From a virus, in the IMG/VR virus record IMGVR_UViG_3300019849_000006, positions 1 to 20,725 of that record: a DNA stretch of 20,725 bases, one strand, 5' to 3'. Positions 8,217 to 16,507 of this stretch are shown here, one piece after another (within the stretch, counting starts at the first letter, position 1; every line of letters starts with the position of its first letter). A program made the translations under genes and the position numbers. The notes below the pieces were generated by a model that saw nothing but the letters and a program-made list of their open reading frames with translations, searched no databases and was not told the origin of the DNA.

Positions 8217-9670
8217 TTAATTTCTGCCCATGCTGCAATCAGAACCCATTTTACCGGGTCGCTCATAGTCCACCTAAACACCTCTTGCCGCGCCGCACGC
8301 CCACAACGCCGCCAAATTGTGCGTTGCTCATATCTGCCTTTTTTGCCAACAAGTAATGTGCGAGGGCTGCCGAATGAAACGCCATCAGTGCTACGTGCCA
8401 TGCTGATTTTAGGGTTTTGTTCAACATTATTTCCTACACCCGCCTCGCAAACCAATTCCACCCAAGGCACCAATATGCGATCTGTTTGGTTATTAAAAGG
8501 CTGTGTGGTGATCTCCCGCACAATCGGCTGATCATATTCGGTGTATATGTCTAGATTTAACTCACCTACACGACCATCAATAAAATCGCCTACGATCAAC
8601 CTGTTATAAGCTTGCACGATACTATTAACACGCCACCTTGTGTTAGCTGTCGTTCCGTTTTGTACAGCAAATGATGACCTTTCGTGCCAGCGTTGCGATG
8701 TAAGATCATAAACGATTGTTTTTGTGGGCAAAGTCCAGCCGACAAACCGTGCACCGCCTTCGCTATAAAACCAGCCAAAAACATTATCCAATTGCTCTGG
8801 CGCTAATTGTTCCAGCAAGAAGTTAATCGCATCTGTTGATATTTCTTCTACGCCAGAACCAGTGAACGCATATACCGCCGGATTGTCGTTTTCAGAGCCG
8901 CCAATGAACATAAATGTTTGCGCCACATTAACCACTGAAAACGGCGACAAGCAACCAACATTGATGACGCCACCCTCTAGGCGCGCAAAAGGGAAATCAG
9001 CGCCGCCTACATTGCGGAACGGCTCTAGCGTGTATCTGCCCGCAAGGTACAGCTCATTGCGTAAAACTACAGGCGTTATAATGCCGTCCGGATCGGCCTC
9101 CGCACTGCCAAAATCAAGCGCGTTATAGGATAGTCCATCGTTTAATGCTGACACAATAAATAGGTCTTGGTCTGTGTTAAACACAAAATAGCCATCAACA
9201 TAGCGCACAAATTCAGGGTTGCCGTTGGCCCTAAAATCAGGATCGGTTATTTCTTGAAAAGAAGGGGATGCACCTGAATTGTAGATATAGCCTTTCCCGC
9301 CCGGCACCAAAACACATAGCTGGCTGCCATTATCGGCCATACTAACGCGCGTATTTCCTTCAATCGTGCCCAACGCCTCCAAATCAAAGCTTTCAGCGCC
9401 CTGAGATGTTAAGTTGCGGTTTAGACGGTATAATGTTGTGCCGTTTACGAAATACGCGATGCCAGCCATTTCATGACCGCCACGATTTGCCTCTGTCGGA
9501 CCGCCACTACTGGCAAGCTGAATAATACCGGGAGTACCGTACAAACTTTCTTGCGCAAAAGACGGCAATCGATTGATGTGCGGATAGAGGTTTGTGCATC
9601 TCTGACCGCTTATCAAAAGACTGCGGCTTTCGTAAAAACCGTTGCTTATAGGTAATTGGACTCGCGGCAT
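8213..9670 (-). CDS. Packaged DNA stabilisation / head completion protein, P22 gp10-like
   Basis: A 485-aa protein of the P22 gp10 type (about 472 aa in P22), which forms the hexameric tail hub that plugs the portal after packaging. The N-terminus shows the family pattern: PISNGFYESRSLL, then CTNLYPH and LYGTPGI, followed by repeated beta strands (for example YFVNGTTLYRLN, VRYVDGYFVFN) of the expected propeller-like body. The C-terminus holds RWTMSDPVKWVLIAAWAEI. ATG 9670 overlaps the upstream stop as TAATG. Its position after the gp4-like gene supports the call, although here a spike-like gene lies between the two. Confidence 0.92.
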   Translation of the reverse strand: MPRVQLPISNGFYESRSLLISGQRCTNLYPHINRLPSFAQESLYGTPGIIQLASSGGPTEANRGGHEMAGIAYFVNGTTLYRLNRNLTSQGAESFDLEALGTIEGNTRVSMADNGSQLCVLVPGGKGYIYNSGASPSFQEITDPDFRANGNPEFVRYVDGYFVFNTDQDLFIVSALNDGLSYNALDFGSAEADPDGIITPVVLRNELYLAGRYTLEPFRNVGGADFPFARLEGGVINVGCLSPFSVVNVAQTFMFIGGSENDNPAVYAFTGSGVEEISTDAINFLLEQLAPEQLDNVFGWFYSEGGARFVGWTLPTKTIVYDLTSQRWHERSSFAVQNGTTANTRWRVNSIVQAYNRLIVGDFIDGRVGELNLDIYTEYDQPIVREITTQPFNNQTDRILVPWVELVCEAGVGNNVEQNPKISMARSTDGVSFGSPRTLLVGKKGRYEQRTIWRRCGRAARQEVFRWTMSDPVKWVLIAAWAEIK

Positions 9671-11268
9671 TAGTTCACTCGGAACACAGCTTGTTCAACA
9701 ACCACGTTATTCGCGTTTGTCTCATTAGAAACATATACCTCATACGTATCGCCATTAACGAATGTGTCCTGCCAGATGGTTGTTACGGATACCAACGCCC
9801 CCGCCTCAATCTCAAAAGTTTTTCGTGTATTTTCAATGGGCGAGCCGTTTTTATATATCACTATAGTATAGTTTTGCGTGCCGCCTCCGATTTTAGATAT
9901 CGAAGCGGTTAAATCAATCGGAAGCCGCACGTCTACTTCACCGATATATTGCACAGAGCCAGTAGCACCGCCTATAAACTGCGCAGTTTCACCAACAACC
10001 CAAGTCGCATTAACCAATTCATCAACGCCAGCCCCGCCTATAACCGTGGCAGCAGAATTGCCAAAAAACGAGATAAGCGCATCGGGCCGCGTGTCTCTGA
10101 TCTGATCATTTAGCTGAACAGACCAGCGAATAGCTAATTGTGGCTCAAACCCAGAAGACAAGGGAACCATACCACCACGAAAACTATTGCCTTCGATAAT
10201 GCCCAGATTGCCGGATGTAATGTTGTTTTCTGCCGGAATAGAGCCCGCAAAAGCAACAGATCCTAAAGGTGCGCTAAAAGTCGAGCCATCAAGCTTTAAT
10301 GCGTTAAACACAGCCGCAGAAAAATCAAGCGCCACAAAAGCAGGGCTGCTACTGTTAATAAAACTACTTACAAAAGAGAAATTTTCCCAAGAACTCCCAA
10401 GAATAACTAACCCCTGCCCTGCATCAACAACGCGTAACCCGGTTATTGAGCAGCCGCGCAAGTCATTAATCGCGCCAAGCGACAAGCAGTTATCTACGCG
10501 CACATCATCGATATTTAATATGCTGAAAGGGGCACCCGTTGAAGATATATCCCAAACCTCAGCAGATGGACAAGACACCCGCAGACTTTGAAAGAGGCAA
10601 TTAATGTCAACACCGCTAAACATCGTTTCAGTGCCCGTGTAAGTAAGTGTCGGCGCGTTATAGCTATTAGATACCAAGCTAGCATTTTGCCCCATGACAA
10701 ACCGACTGGAGGTCGTTACATCATTTGACATGATATAAGTGGTATCGTCTTCAAGGGTTATAACGCCTAAAACTGGTGCCGGAAAATCGCTTTCAGTGTT
10801 AACCCTCACCACATTAGTAGCTGGCAAATCACCTGTAGCGACAATAGTTGTGCGGTTGTTTATGCTGTCTTGCTGCAATTCAATTCCTGAACCCGCCGCC
10901 AACGCTTGGAAGATCAACTGATCGCCGTTTAGCCGAACAATCGGCGTAGCGCCACCAGCTTGAGCATAGTTGAATTCAAGCGCGATCCCATTATCTGGGC
11001 TGATTTGACCACCCAGACCGACACCCAGCTCTAAATTTCGTATAGCGTTGATAGAGCCTTGGATATCTAAAACAGGAATGCCGTCAAGCGCACCGTTTTG
11101 CTCGATGCTGCCCGTAACCCCTAGTCCATCCAAAAAGTTTGAATAGGTAATTGTGTAATTGGTGTTGCCAGATACAAAAGGCACCAAAGAACCAGCAGGA
11201 ACCTCGGTGAGCATCGGAAACTTGCTTGTGCGCCGCCCTTGTGAGCGATAACCGTCATTCGTTGCCAT
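9670..11268 (-). CDS. Beta-helix spike-like virion protein inserted between gp4 and gp10 genes
   Basis: A 532-aa protein, beta-rich throughout. Residues about 20-60 (VPAGSLVPFVSGNTNYTITY and on) look like an N-terminal attachment domain. From about 170 to 380 short strands with regularly placed Asn, Gly and hydrophobic residues suggest a right-handed beta-helix, opening with GVITLEDDTTYIMSNDVTTS. The last 110 residues form a separate domain with alternating strands that could be a trimerising or receptor-binding jelly roll. I recall similar plans from marine phage structural proteins. The ATG overlaps the upstream gene by 14 bases and has GGAGG 9 bases upstream. It is probably a tail spike or fibre. 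No catalytic residues can be assigned. Confidence 0.75.
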   Translation of the reverse strand: MATNDGYRSQGRRTSKFPMLTEVPAGSLVPFVSGNTNYTITYSNFLDGLGVTGSIEQNGALDGIPVLDIQGSINAIRNLELGVGLGGQISPDNGIALEFNYAQAGGATPIVRLNGDQLIFQALAAGSGIELQQDSINNRTTIVATGDLPATNVVRVNTESDFPAPVLGVITLEDDTTYIMSNDVTTSSRFVMGQNASLVSNSYNAPTLTYTGTETMFSGVDINCLFQSLRVSCPSAEVWDISSTGAPFSILNIDDVRVDNCLSLGAINDLRGCSITGLRVVDAGQGLVILGSSWENFSFVSSFINSSSPAFVALDFSAAVFNALKLDGSTFSAPLGSVAFAGSIPAENNITSGNLGIIEGNSFRGGMVPLSSGFEPQLAIRWSVQLNDQIRDTRPDALISFFGNSAATVIGGAGVDELVNATWVVGETAQFIGGATGSVQYIGEVDVRLPIDLTASISKIGGGTQNYTIVIYKNGSPIENTRKTFEIEAGALVSVTTIWQDTFVNGDTYEVYVSNETNANNVVVEQAVFRVN

Positions 11269-11755
11269 CTATCACGGCCTCCGTATTCGTTTCCAGAGCG
11301 ATCGAACCCGTTGTTTCTGCCAGAATTTTATCAATATTATTGTGGTAAAATCGTGGGCACCAATTACCATTATCGTATGTGTTGCCCGTGCCAACAGGCA
11401 GTGTCGACGGGTAGAACGATGTTGGGCGATGCACACCAAGCTGCAACATAGCCTGATAACCCTGCTGTGCCGCATTTGTTAGCCCCGGACTGATTAGCCC
11501 GTCAAATTGCGGTGCCAAGTCAATAGCCAGATTATAGACAACACCGCGAACAGCCCCTGCTGGTATAGTGATTTCATCGTTTAAGGTTGCAACCTCTGTG
11601 TAACCAAGCTCAATTCCTTCAGCGTCATACGCCAGCATCATGTTGTTTAGTGCAAATATTGCGTCTTGATACTCCGCCGCTGAAAACTCCTGTTCTGCTG
11701 CCTGAACAATAATATTGCTTAATGCTGCATCGATCAAATTCGCGGCTGTAGCCAT
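11255..11755 (-). CDS. Tail accessory factor, P22 gp4-like
   Basis: A 166-aa protein matching the P22 gp4 tail accessory family in length and pattern. In P22 gp4 binds the portal ring and starts tail assembly by seating gp10. The helical N-terminus contains the typical segments FSAAEYQDAIFALNNMM and LAYDAEGIELGY; the middle contains ITIPAGAVRGVVYNLAIDLAP, and the C-terminus HRPTSFYPSTLPVGTGN. ATG 11755 overlaps the stop of the 54-aa gene (TAATG), with AAGGA 9 bases upstream. The next gene starts inside its last codons. Confidence 0.92.
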   Translation of the reverse strand: MATAANLIDAALSNIIVQAAEQEFSAAEYQDAIFALNNMMLAYDAEGIELGYTEVATLNDEITIPAGAVRGVVYNLAIDLAPQFDGLISPGLTNAAQQGYQAMLQLGVHRPTSFYPSTLPVGTGNTYDNGNWCPRFYHNNIDKILAETTGSIALETNTEAVIDGNE

Positions 11756-11919
11756 TATTCAGCGTCCTTTTTGGGCCGACCACGCTTCTTTGCGCCCGGC
11801 AACCTCCATCCAGCGCTCTTAGCAGCGGCGTGGTTGGCTGGCGTGTCGTTAATCTCTATCTCGTGGCCCGCGTGATTTAGATATATAGATTTTGAAACCC
11901 CGGTGAATTCATCAGTCAT
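11755..11919 (-). CDS. Small protein with basic AT-hook-like tail
   Basis: A 54-aa protein, not assigned to a family. ATG 11919 has AAGGA 7 bases upstream, directly after the terminator that follows the coat gene. Its stop overlaps the gp4-like start (TAATG), which supports it as a real gene. The first 30 residues are neutral to acidic (MTDEFTGVSKSIYLNHAG). The segment ANHAAAKSAGW is a small motif I have seen in short phage proteins. The C-terminus, GAKKRGRPKKD, contains the R-G-R-P core of AT-hook minor-groove binders, so contact with packaged or packaging DNA is possible but unproved. Confidence 0.75.
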   Translation of the reverse strand: MTDEFTGVSKSIYLNHAGHEIEINDTPANHAAAKSAGWRLPGAKKRGRPKKDAE

Positions 11920-11937
11920 TTTATATTCCTTGCTTAG

Positions 11938-11963
11938 AAAAAAGCGAGGGCCGAAGCCCCCGC
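11938..11963 (-). terminator. Strong intrinsic terminator after the coat gene
   Basis: On the minus strand, GCGGGGGC and GCCCTCGC form an 8-bp stem (one G-U pair) capped by a UUCG loop and followed by six U. It lies 8 bp past the coat stop codon. The next gene's ribosome site lies about 10 bp beyond the U-run, leaving no room for a separate promoter, so downstream tail genes probably depend on read-through or antitermination. Confidence 0.88.
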
Positions 11964-11970
11964 CTTTTGG

Positions 11971-13239
11971 TTATGGATTGCCGTATCCGTGCCCCGCAAA
12001 AAACGGATTCATGCAGCCGTATGCAGGTAGCAAGTCAAACCGCACAGTCTGGCGGTTAGTTTGAGCATCAGCATCCATCGTACAACGCATGACCAAGCCG
12101 TCACGTGTCTTTACAACCGTGTCGGTAGCATACAGTTTTTTGAGGGTTACAAAGGATATTGTAAATGCATCTGGATGCCAGAAAAGATTCGGTTGCAATA
12201 CGGTATTTTGTGTGCCGCCCAATGTGACTACAGCATTATCAGCAGGTGCTGAATCAACTGTATTATAAGCGCCGCCTGCCTCAAAAATAGCCGGGCCACT
12301 AATGACAATGTCGCCAGCGCCAGTGCCGCTTAAAGTTACATCTTCAGCAACTGTCGCGGTGAAAGGAACAGGGGTGCCAGACGCATCAACAGCTACGTCA
12401 CGAGTAGACAAGTTCAAGCGGTTGATGCCAGCGATAGTCAACGTTTCACCTGCTTTGATCTGCAAGTTAGATGCAAACCCATCAACGGATAGCGTTTGTT
12501 GCATGCTATCTTTAGCGGCCAAGTACGTTGCGTTAGGCGCACCATTTAACGCACCGGCACGGTCTGCGCCCGATCCGGTAAGCAGCGTCTGCATGGTGGT
12601 TGCGGTTTTAACATCAAACCCCGCGAAGTTTTCACGGATATTTGCAGTAGCGTTCGCATCACCAGCCTGAGGATTAACACCTAGCCCACGCTGTTCAGTG
12701 GCCAATGCAACTTGGCTGTACGGGTTAACTGCATAGCACCAGCGTTTGTTCATCGGCACACCGCTTGACTGCATCAACGCACCAGCTTCCGCGACTTCGG
12801 AAAAGCTGGTAACGCCAGTGCCTGGGGTTCCAACACGCAATGCCGCATTATCACGAACAAACCGTGCAAAATCCGTTTCCAAATCAATCACAATGCGATT
12901 TGCGATGTCATCGTAGAAACGATTTTTGTTGTTGCCCATTGTCAATGCTTCGTCGGCTTCGTCGTAGTCCACCGGAACAGTGATATAATCCTGCACAGTA
13001 GCAGTTGCTTTGCCCGTGATAATATCACGCTGCTGACCACTAATATCACCGGTGGGAGTTCGAATGCTGGTGTAGTCCGTAGGCCTTTGCACATCAATTT
13101 GCGTGCCAGTTGATGGATTCCATTTACCCGCAAACATCTGCGTGTTTACGTTTTTGGACAAAACCCGATTAGCTTCGAAACGGTCAAGAACACGTTCCAT
13201 CAGCTTTCGAGTAAAGTTGCTTTCAAAGTTATTAGCCAT
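11971..13239 (-). CDS. Major capsid protein, P22 coat (gp5) type
   Basis: A 422-aa protein of the P22 coat family (430 aa in P22), HK97 fold. The N-terminal helix (FTRKLMERVLDRFEANRV), the segment IDVQRPTDYTSIRTPTG and the basic-acidic loop DYITVPVDYDEADEALTMG are characteristic. An extra beta-rich stretch from about residue 225 to 345 (for example IAGINRLNLSTRDVAV) fits the telokin-like insertion domain that P22 coat carries. The C-terminus is LLPAYGCMNPFFAGHGYGNP. It starts 9 bases after the scaffold stop, with an AGG ribosome site. A strong terminator follows at once, which fits high coat output from a scaffold-coat unit. Confidence 0.93.
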   Translation of the reverse strand: MANNFESNFTRKLMERVLDRFEANRVLSKNVNTQMFAGKWNPSTGTQIDVQRPTDYTSIRTPTGDISGQQRDIITGKATATVQDYITVPVDYDEADEALTMGNNKNRFYDDIANRIVIDLETDFARFVRDNAALRVGTPGTGVTSFSEVAEAGALMQSSGVPMNKRWCYAVNPYSQVALATEQRGLGVNPQAGDANATANIRENFAGFDVKTATTMQTLLTGSGADRAGALNGAPNATYLAAKDSMQQTLSVDGFASNLQIKAGETLTIAGINRLNLSTRDVAVDASGTPVPFTATVAEDVTLSGTGAGDIVISGPAIFEAGGAYNTVDSAPADNAVVTLGGTQNTVLQPNLFWHPDAFTISFVTLKKLYATDTVVKTRDGLVMRCTMDADAQTNRQTVRFDLLPAYGCMNPFFAGHGYGNP

Positions 13240-13248
13240 TTAGGTTAC

Positions 13249-14103
13249 CTATTCAAAAACGGCACCGGCCAACCTTTCCGATTTGAAGTCAGGCGCGTTG
13301 CCGTGCACAACTTCTGCTGGTTTGGGTGCCTTGGTTGTTTTTTTTGTGCCAGCTAAATTCGGACGAATCTCACGTTCAATAAAAGAAACAGCTTGCACCG
13401 GAGACATGCGTTGAATTTCGTCCAGCTGCACGAAATTCCGGCTAAGATGACCAGCAATCAAAGGCCCTTGAGGGTCTTCAACCAGAAAATTCGCTAAATC
13501 ATTGGACACAAACTGTGAAACCGCTTGCGCGTCTTTTTGCATCTGTTCCGCCGAAATACCGAATGTCTCTGCTCGCTGGCTATACTGATTAAGCTGTTCT
13601 TGTTGACGCTGTGCCGTCTCGATTTGTCGCTTTTGGGCATCGGCGATCTGCGCTTGCTCTTTTGCACGCACAATCGCGTCATGCCCGGCACGCTCACGGA
13701 TAGCCTTCTCTCGATTTGCAACAGCCGCATCATATTTGGCGCGGTCGTCGTAGTACAAATCGGGGTCAGGCATTTCTGGAATTTCAGGCACAGTGTCTAG
13801 ATGCAAACGCGCACGTAGTTCGTCACGCTCGCGTTCTGCCTCTTGACGCAGCCGCTCTTGCTCCAGCCTCAAACGCCTTTCTTCTATGGTTTTAGAAGCC
13901 TTGCGCTGGATCTGCTCGTTTACAACGGCCTGTTGCTCTTCTGTGAAAACCACCTTGGGCTTTTCAGATTTTGCAACGTCCTGATTTTCCTGATTGTCGC
14001 TAAATTCGGCTACGTTTTCCGCGTCCGTATGTTGATGATCAACAGCCGTTGAAGCTTCCTCGTTAGCAGTTTCCGAGGCGTCTAGATTAACCTGCTCACT
14101 CAT
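13249..14103 (-). CDS. Scaffolding protein, P22 gp8 type
   Basis: A 284-aa protein in the scaffold position between portal and coat (P22 gp8 has 303 aa). The first 50 residues are acidic and disordered-looking. Residues about 50-175 form a very charged coiled coil rich in Glu, Arg and Gln. The C-terminus has the basic patch KKTTKAPK, which could contact coat as the basic C-terminal helix-turn-helix of P22 scaffold does. ATG 14103 has AAGGA about 10 bases upstream. Identification rests mainly on order, size and composition, since scaffolds diverge quickly. Confidence 0.85.
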   Translation of the reverse strand: MSEQVNLDASETANEEASTAVDHQHTDAENVAEFSDNQENQDVAKSEKPKVVFTEEQQAVVNEQIQRKASKTIEERRLRLEQERLRQEAERERDELRARLHLDTVPEIPEMPDPDLYYDDRAKYDAAVANREKAIRERAGHDAIVRAKEQAQIADAQKRQIETAQRQQEQLNQYSQRAETFGISAEQMQKDAQAVSQFVSNDLANFLVEDPQGPLIAGHLSRNFVQLDEIQRMSPVQAVSFIEREIRPNLAGTKKTTKAPKPAEVVHGNAPDFKSERLAGAVFE

Positions 14104-14133
14104 TGTCTATATATCCTTGCTAGATGAATTAAC

Positions 14134-14150
14134 CCCGCACTAGCTGCGGG
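14134..14150 (-). other. Hairpin in the scaffold 5' leader
   Basis: Perfect 6-bp arms CCCGCA and TGCGGG surround a 5-base loop, about 30 bp upstream of the scaffold start. No U-run follows, so it is not a terminator. It may stabilise the scaffold-coat mRNA. Confidence 0.5.
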
Positions 14151-14157
14151 TGCTCAA

Positions 14158-14186
14158 AAAATAACATTATTTCAAAAGCCATGCAA
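14158..14186 (-). promoter_or_regulatory. Candidate promoter for the scaffold-coat unit
   Basis: Reading on the minus strand, TTGCAT and TATTTT lie 17 bp apart, downstream of the terminator after portal and upstream of the scaffold gene. The boxes match the sigma-70 consensus only moderately, so the call is tentative. Its placement between a terminator and the coat genes makes it more likely. Confidence 0.35.
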
Positions 14187-14191
14187 GAAAC

Positions 14192-14211
14192 GCATAGCTA
14201 TGCCTTAAGGC
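14192..14211. repeat. Two overlapping perfect palindromes between portal and scaffold
   Basis: GCATAGCTATGC (14192-14203) and GCCTTAAGGC (14202-14211) are perfect palindromes of 12 and 10 bp that share two bases. They lie between the terminator and the candidate scaffold promoter, so they could be operator sites or add to the end of the terminator transcript. Confidence 0.55.
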
Positions 14212-14212
14212 C

Positions 14213-14246
14213 AAAAAAAACCCCACCAGTTTTGACGCTGGCAGGG
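14213..14246 (-). terminator. Intrinsic terminator after portal
   Basis: On the minus strand CCCTGCCAG pairs with CTGGTGGGG (9 bp including two G-U pairs) around an 8-base loop, followed by eight U. It lies about 70 bp past the portal stop and about 110 bp before the scaffold gene, so it would separate packaging genes from the scaffold-coat unit. Confidence 0.8.
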
Positions 14247-14296
14247 CTGAGAGGGTAAGTTTAGGACAGGAGGTGCCTTACAAATCAAGTATTGCA

Positions 14297-14325
14297 TGAA
14301 TTAAGCCGCTAATCAACTTAATTCA
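14297..14325. repeat. Inverted repeat at the end of the portal gene
   Basis: TGAATTAAG and CTTAATTCA are perfect 9-bp arms around 11 bases. The right arm contains the portal stop codon. It is AT-rich and has no U-run after it on either strand, so it is not called a terminator; it may protect the 3' end of the mRNA. Confidence 0.5.
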
Positions 14326-16507
14326 CTTGACGCGCAATATTCTGCGCTTGGCCTTGATAAGCCACTGCTGTGGCGGGGGTGATAATCGCATCTGCGCCAG
14401 TCGCATTGAACAGCTTTTGCAGCGTGTCCGCTTGCGTATTCAAATTGCTAACAGCGTCATTAACCGCTTGCTGCTGCGCCTCCACCTGTTTCATCATCTG
14501 ATCAAACGCCTGTTTTTCTACCGCCAAGCCCTGCGCTTCCATCTTGCGCATAAGTTCAAGCTCTTTTTCCTGCGCTGACAACGCAAGCTGCCGCGACTTC
14601 AGTTCAAGTTCAGCGGCCTTTATCTGCAACTCACCCTGCCTAACCCGCGCTTCAACTTGGTTACGCTCAAGATCAGCTTGCGCCTTTTGCATTTCAGCTT
14701 GTGCAAGCAATGTCGCTGCATCCGGCTGCTGGCCTTGTTGCGCCGCCAACATCTGAGCTTGCATGATTTCTTGCATCTCTTCTTCTGTCATCTGATTTTG
14801 TGGTATCAGTCCAGCGTTAATCAACTGTCGCCTAGCCCTATCTGCCAGCTTATCCATTTCTGGACCACTCACACTTCGCAACAAAATATCTGCGCCAAAC
14901 TCAAGAATATTTGGCATAACCTGCGCAATTTCAAGCATGGTCGAGACTGTTTGAGATTGTTTGCTGTCATAGCTTGGCCCCGCCTCCGCATAAACGTCAT
15001 ACTTACCAGCCGACAGGTCGTTAAGGGTGATAGGTTGCCCCGTCTGCGCATCAACAACAACCTGATTGAATTGCACCATTTCTGGCAATCCTTCGGGGCC
15101 GAGTATGCGCAAAGTACGCTCAGTGTCATAAACAGCTGGGATCGCATCTACTGTCGCTTTGCCAGCCGCGCCGATGCCAATGGTCATGGATTGAAAATAT
15201 TTGCTGTTGGTGTTGTTTCCACGATTTTGCAAACGCTCAATAGCCACACCAGATTGTGCGTTAACATTTTCTCCCATCGTTGCGTCAAAAACGCCAGTCG
15301 TTGCCCGCATCATATTCGCCATGTCTGTGGAGGTAACATTAAGCGATTGATTCACAGTAGCGCCGCCCAGTTTGAACGGTGCGGGCTGGCCATCTTCATG
15401 ATTGTAAAATTGCACGGGGTCAGTGTTGACGTTCATTGTCGCAAGTTCGTCTTGGTGGCCCTTAGCTTGCTCCAGCGTCATCATCAGCTTTTCGCGTGGC
15501 GCAAGCGCGCCCTCTTCGACTTCACGCGACTTCGCATAGTTAAACACCCGCTGTGCATCCATCATTTTTAAAACAGCGCCGTTATAAACTACCTTATTCT
15601 CAATCACCTGATAATTCGCAAAAAACGGGATAATCGGCACGCGCTCCCAAACCGTTTCTTCAGCGGCGTCAATCCAGCCAGCCGCATCAAATTTGCGAAC
15701 CTTAAAGTAGCGGTCTTTGACTGTGCGGGTGTTCTCAATCACCTCGCCAAGTTGTGCCAAATCGTCAAGAACGGGTTCAATTTCTTCGCGGTCAAACACC
15801 CGACCTAGATTAGTCTGCACAATTTCGCGGTCACGATATTCCGCGTAGTAAACATGAGCAATAATAACTACATCTTCTTTGTTCCAGTAATTTTCGTAGA
15901 TATCGCCTTGACTTAAACTGCTGCCAGACCTGTCGGGCCATCGCTCATTATAAGATTTTCGCGGAATAGCTGATAACAGAAACGCGTAATCAGCATCGCG
16001 CATATCCTGCTCAACAGCACCAGTGTCAAACCAGACGCGGTCCCAGCTGTTATAAATACGCTCGTAAATAATGTCCTGATCAAAGCTCCGGTCATTGATT
16101 TCACCAGTTTTCAACAGCATGCAATCAAAGCCACCCGTAACCACATTGCGGGCTATTGCATTAAAGATGGCGTCTGCATTGCTGTTTCGCTGTATACCTC
16201 TAACAAGCCCTGCAATCCTAGCCGCTTGTTCTTTATCGGTGTCATCGCCAGCAGGATGCACTTGCACGCCAAATTCAGAACGCTCAATCTCACCGGACAG
16301 CTGGTCTAAGATCGGCGTGACTTGATCGAACGTATATCGCGGCTTGCCGTTTCTTCGATACTCGTTATATATCCCGTCTTCCCATTGGCCATTCTGCTTA
16401 GTCACAAAGATATGAGACTCTTTTACCAGCTCGCGGTTGTCTTGCTCGATTGACTGGCAGTTTTCCAGCAAAGCCACGACTTCTTGATGATTGGTGTAAT
16501 CAGGCAT
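14318..16507 (-). CDS. Portal protein, P22 gp1 type
   Basis: A 729-aa protein very close in length to P22 portal (725 aa), forming the twelve-subunit ring through which DNA enters and leaves the head. Family features include the N-terminal YNEYRRNGKPRYTFDQVTP segment and IGIGAAGKATVDAIPAVYDT in the core. The last 150 residues form a long Gln/Glu/Lys-rich helix, as expected for the alpha-helical barrel of P22 portal. ATG 16507 is chosen because it has AAGGA 8 bases upstream and overlaps the TerL stop (TGATG); ATG 16516 has no spaced ribosome site. A dyad and an intrinsic terminator follow. Confidence 0.93.
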   Translation of the reverse strand: MPDYTNHQEVVALLENCQSIEQDNRELVKESHIFVTKQNGQWEDGIYNEYRRNGKPRYTFDQVTPILDQLSGEIERSEFGVQVHPAGDDTDKEQAARIAGLVRGIQRNSNADAIFNAIARNVVTGGFDCMLLKTGEINDRSFDQDIIYERIYNSWDRVWFDTGAVEQDMRDADYAFLLSAIPRKSYNERWPDRSGSSLSQGDIYENYWNKEDVVIIAHVYYAEYRDREIVQTNLGRVFDREEIEPVLDDLAQLGEVIENTRTVKDRYFKVRKFDAAGWIDAAEETVWERVPIIPFFANYQVIENKVVYNGAVLKMMDAQRVFNYAKSREVEEGALAPREKLMMTLEQAKGHQDELATMNVNTDPVQFYNHEDGQPAPFKLGGATVNQSLNVTSTDMANMMRATTGVFDATMGENVNAQSGVAIERLQNRGNNTNSKYFQSMTIGIGAAGKATVDAIPAVYDTERTLRILGPEGLPEMVQFNQVVVDAQTGQPITLNDLSAGKYDVYAEAGPSYDSKQSQTVSTMLEIAQVMPNILEFGADILLRSVSGPEMDKLADRARRQLINAGLIPQNQMTEEEMQEIMQAQMLAAQQGQQPDAATLLAQAEMQKAQADLERNQVEARVRQGELQIKAAELELKSRQLALSAQEKELELMRKMEAQGLAVEKQAFDQMMKQVEAQQQAVNDAVSNLNTQADTLQKLFNATGADAIITPATAVAYQGQAQNIARQVN

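Noticed and set aside
8440-8460. A ten-base match (GGAATTGGTT, minus strand) to the duplicated leader inside the gp10-like gene
   Set aside because: The flanks do not match and there is no promoter; it is a chance match in coding sequence.
14657-15571. A 304-codon open frame on the plus strand inside the portal gene
   Set aside because: It is fully antisense to a well-supported portal gene, has no ribosome site that stands out, and its protein is rich in Cys, His and Arg with no family pattern; it is a shadow of the portal codon use.
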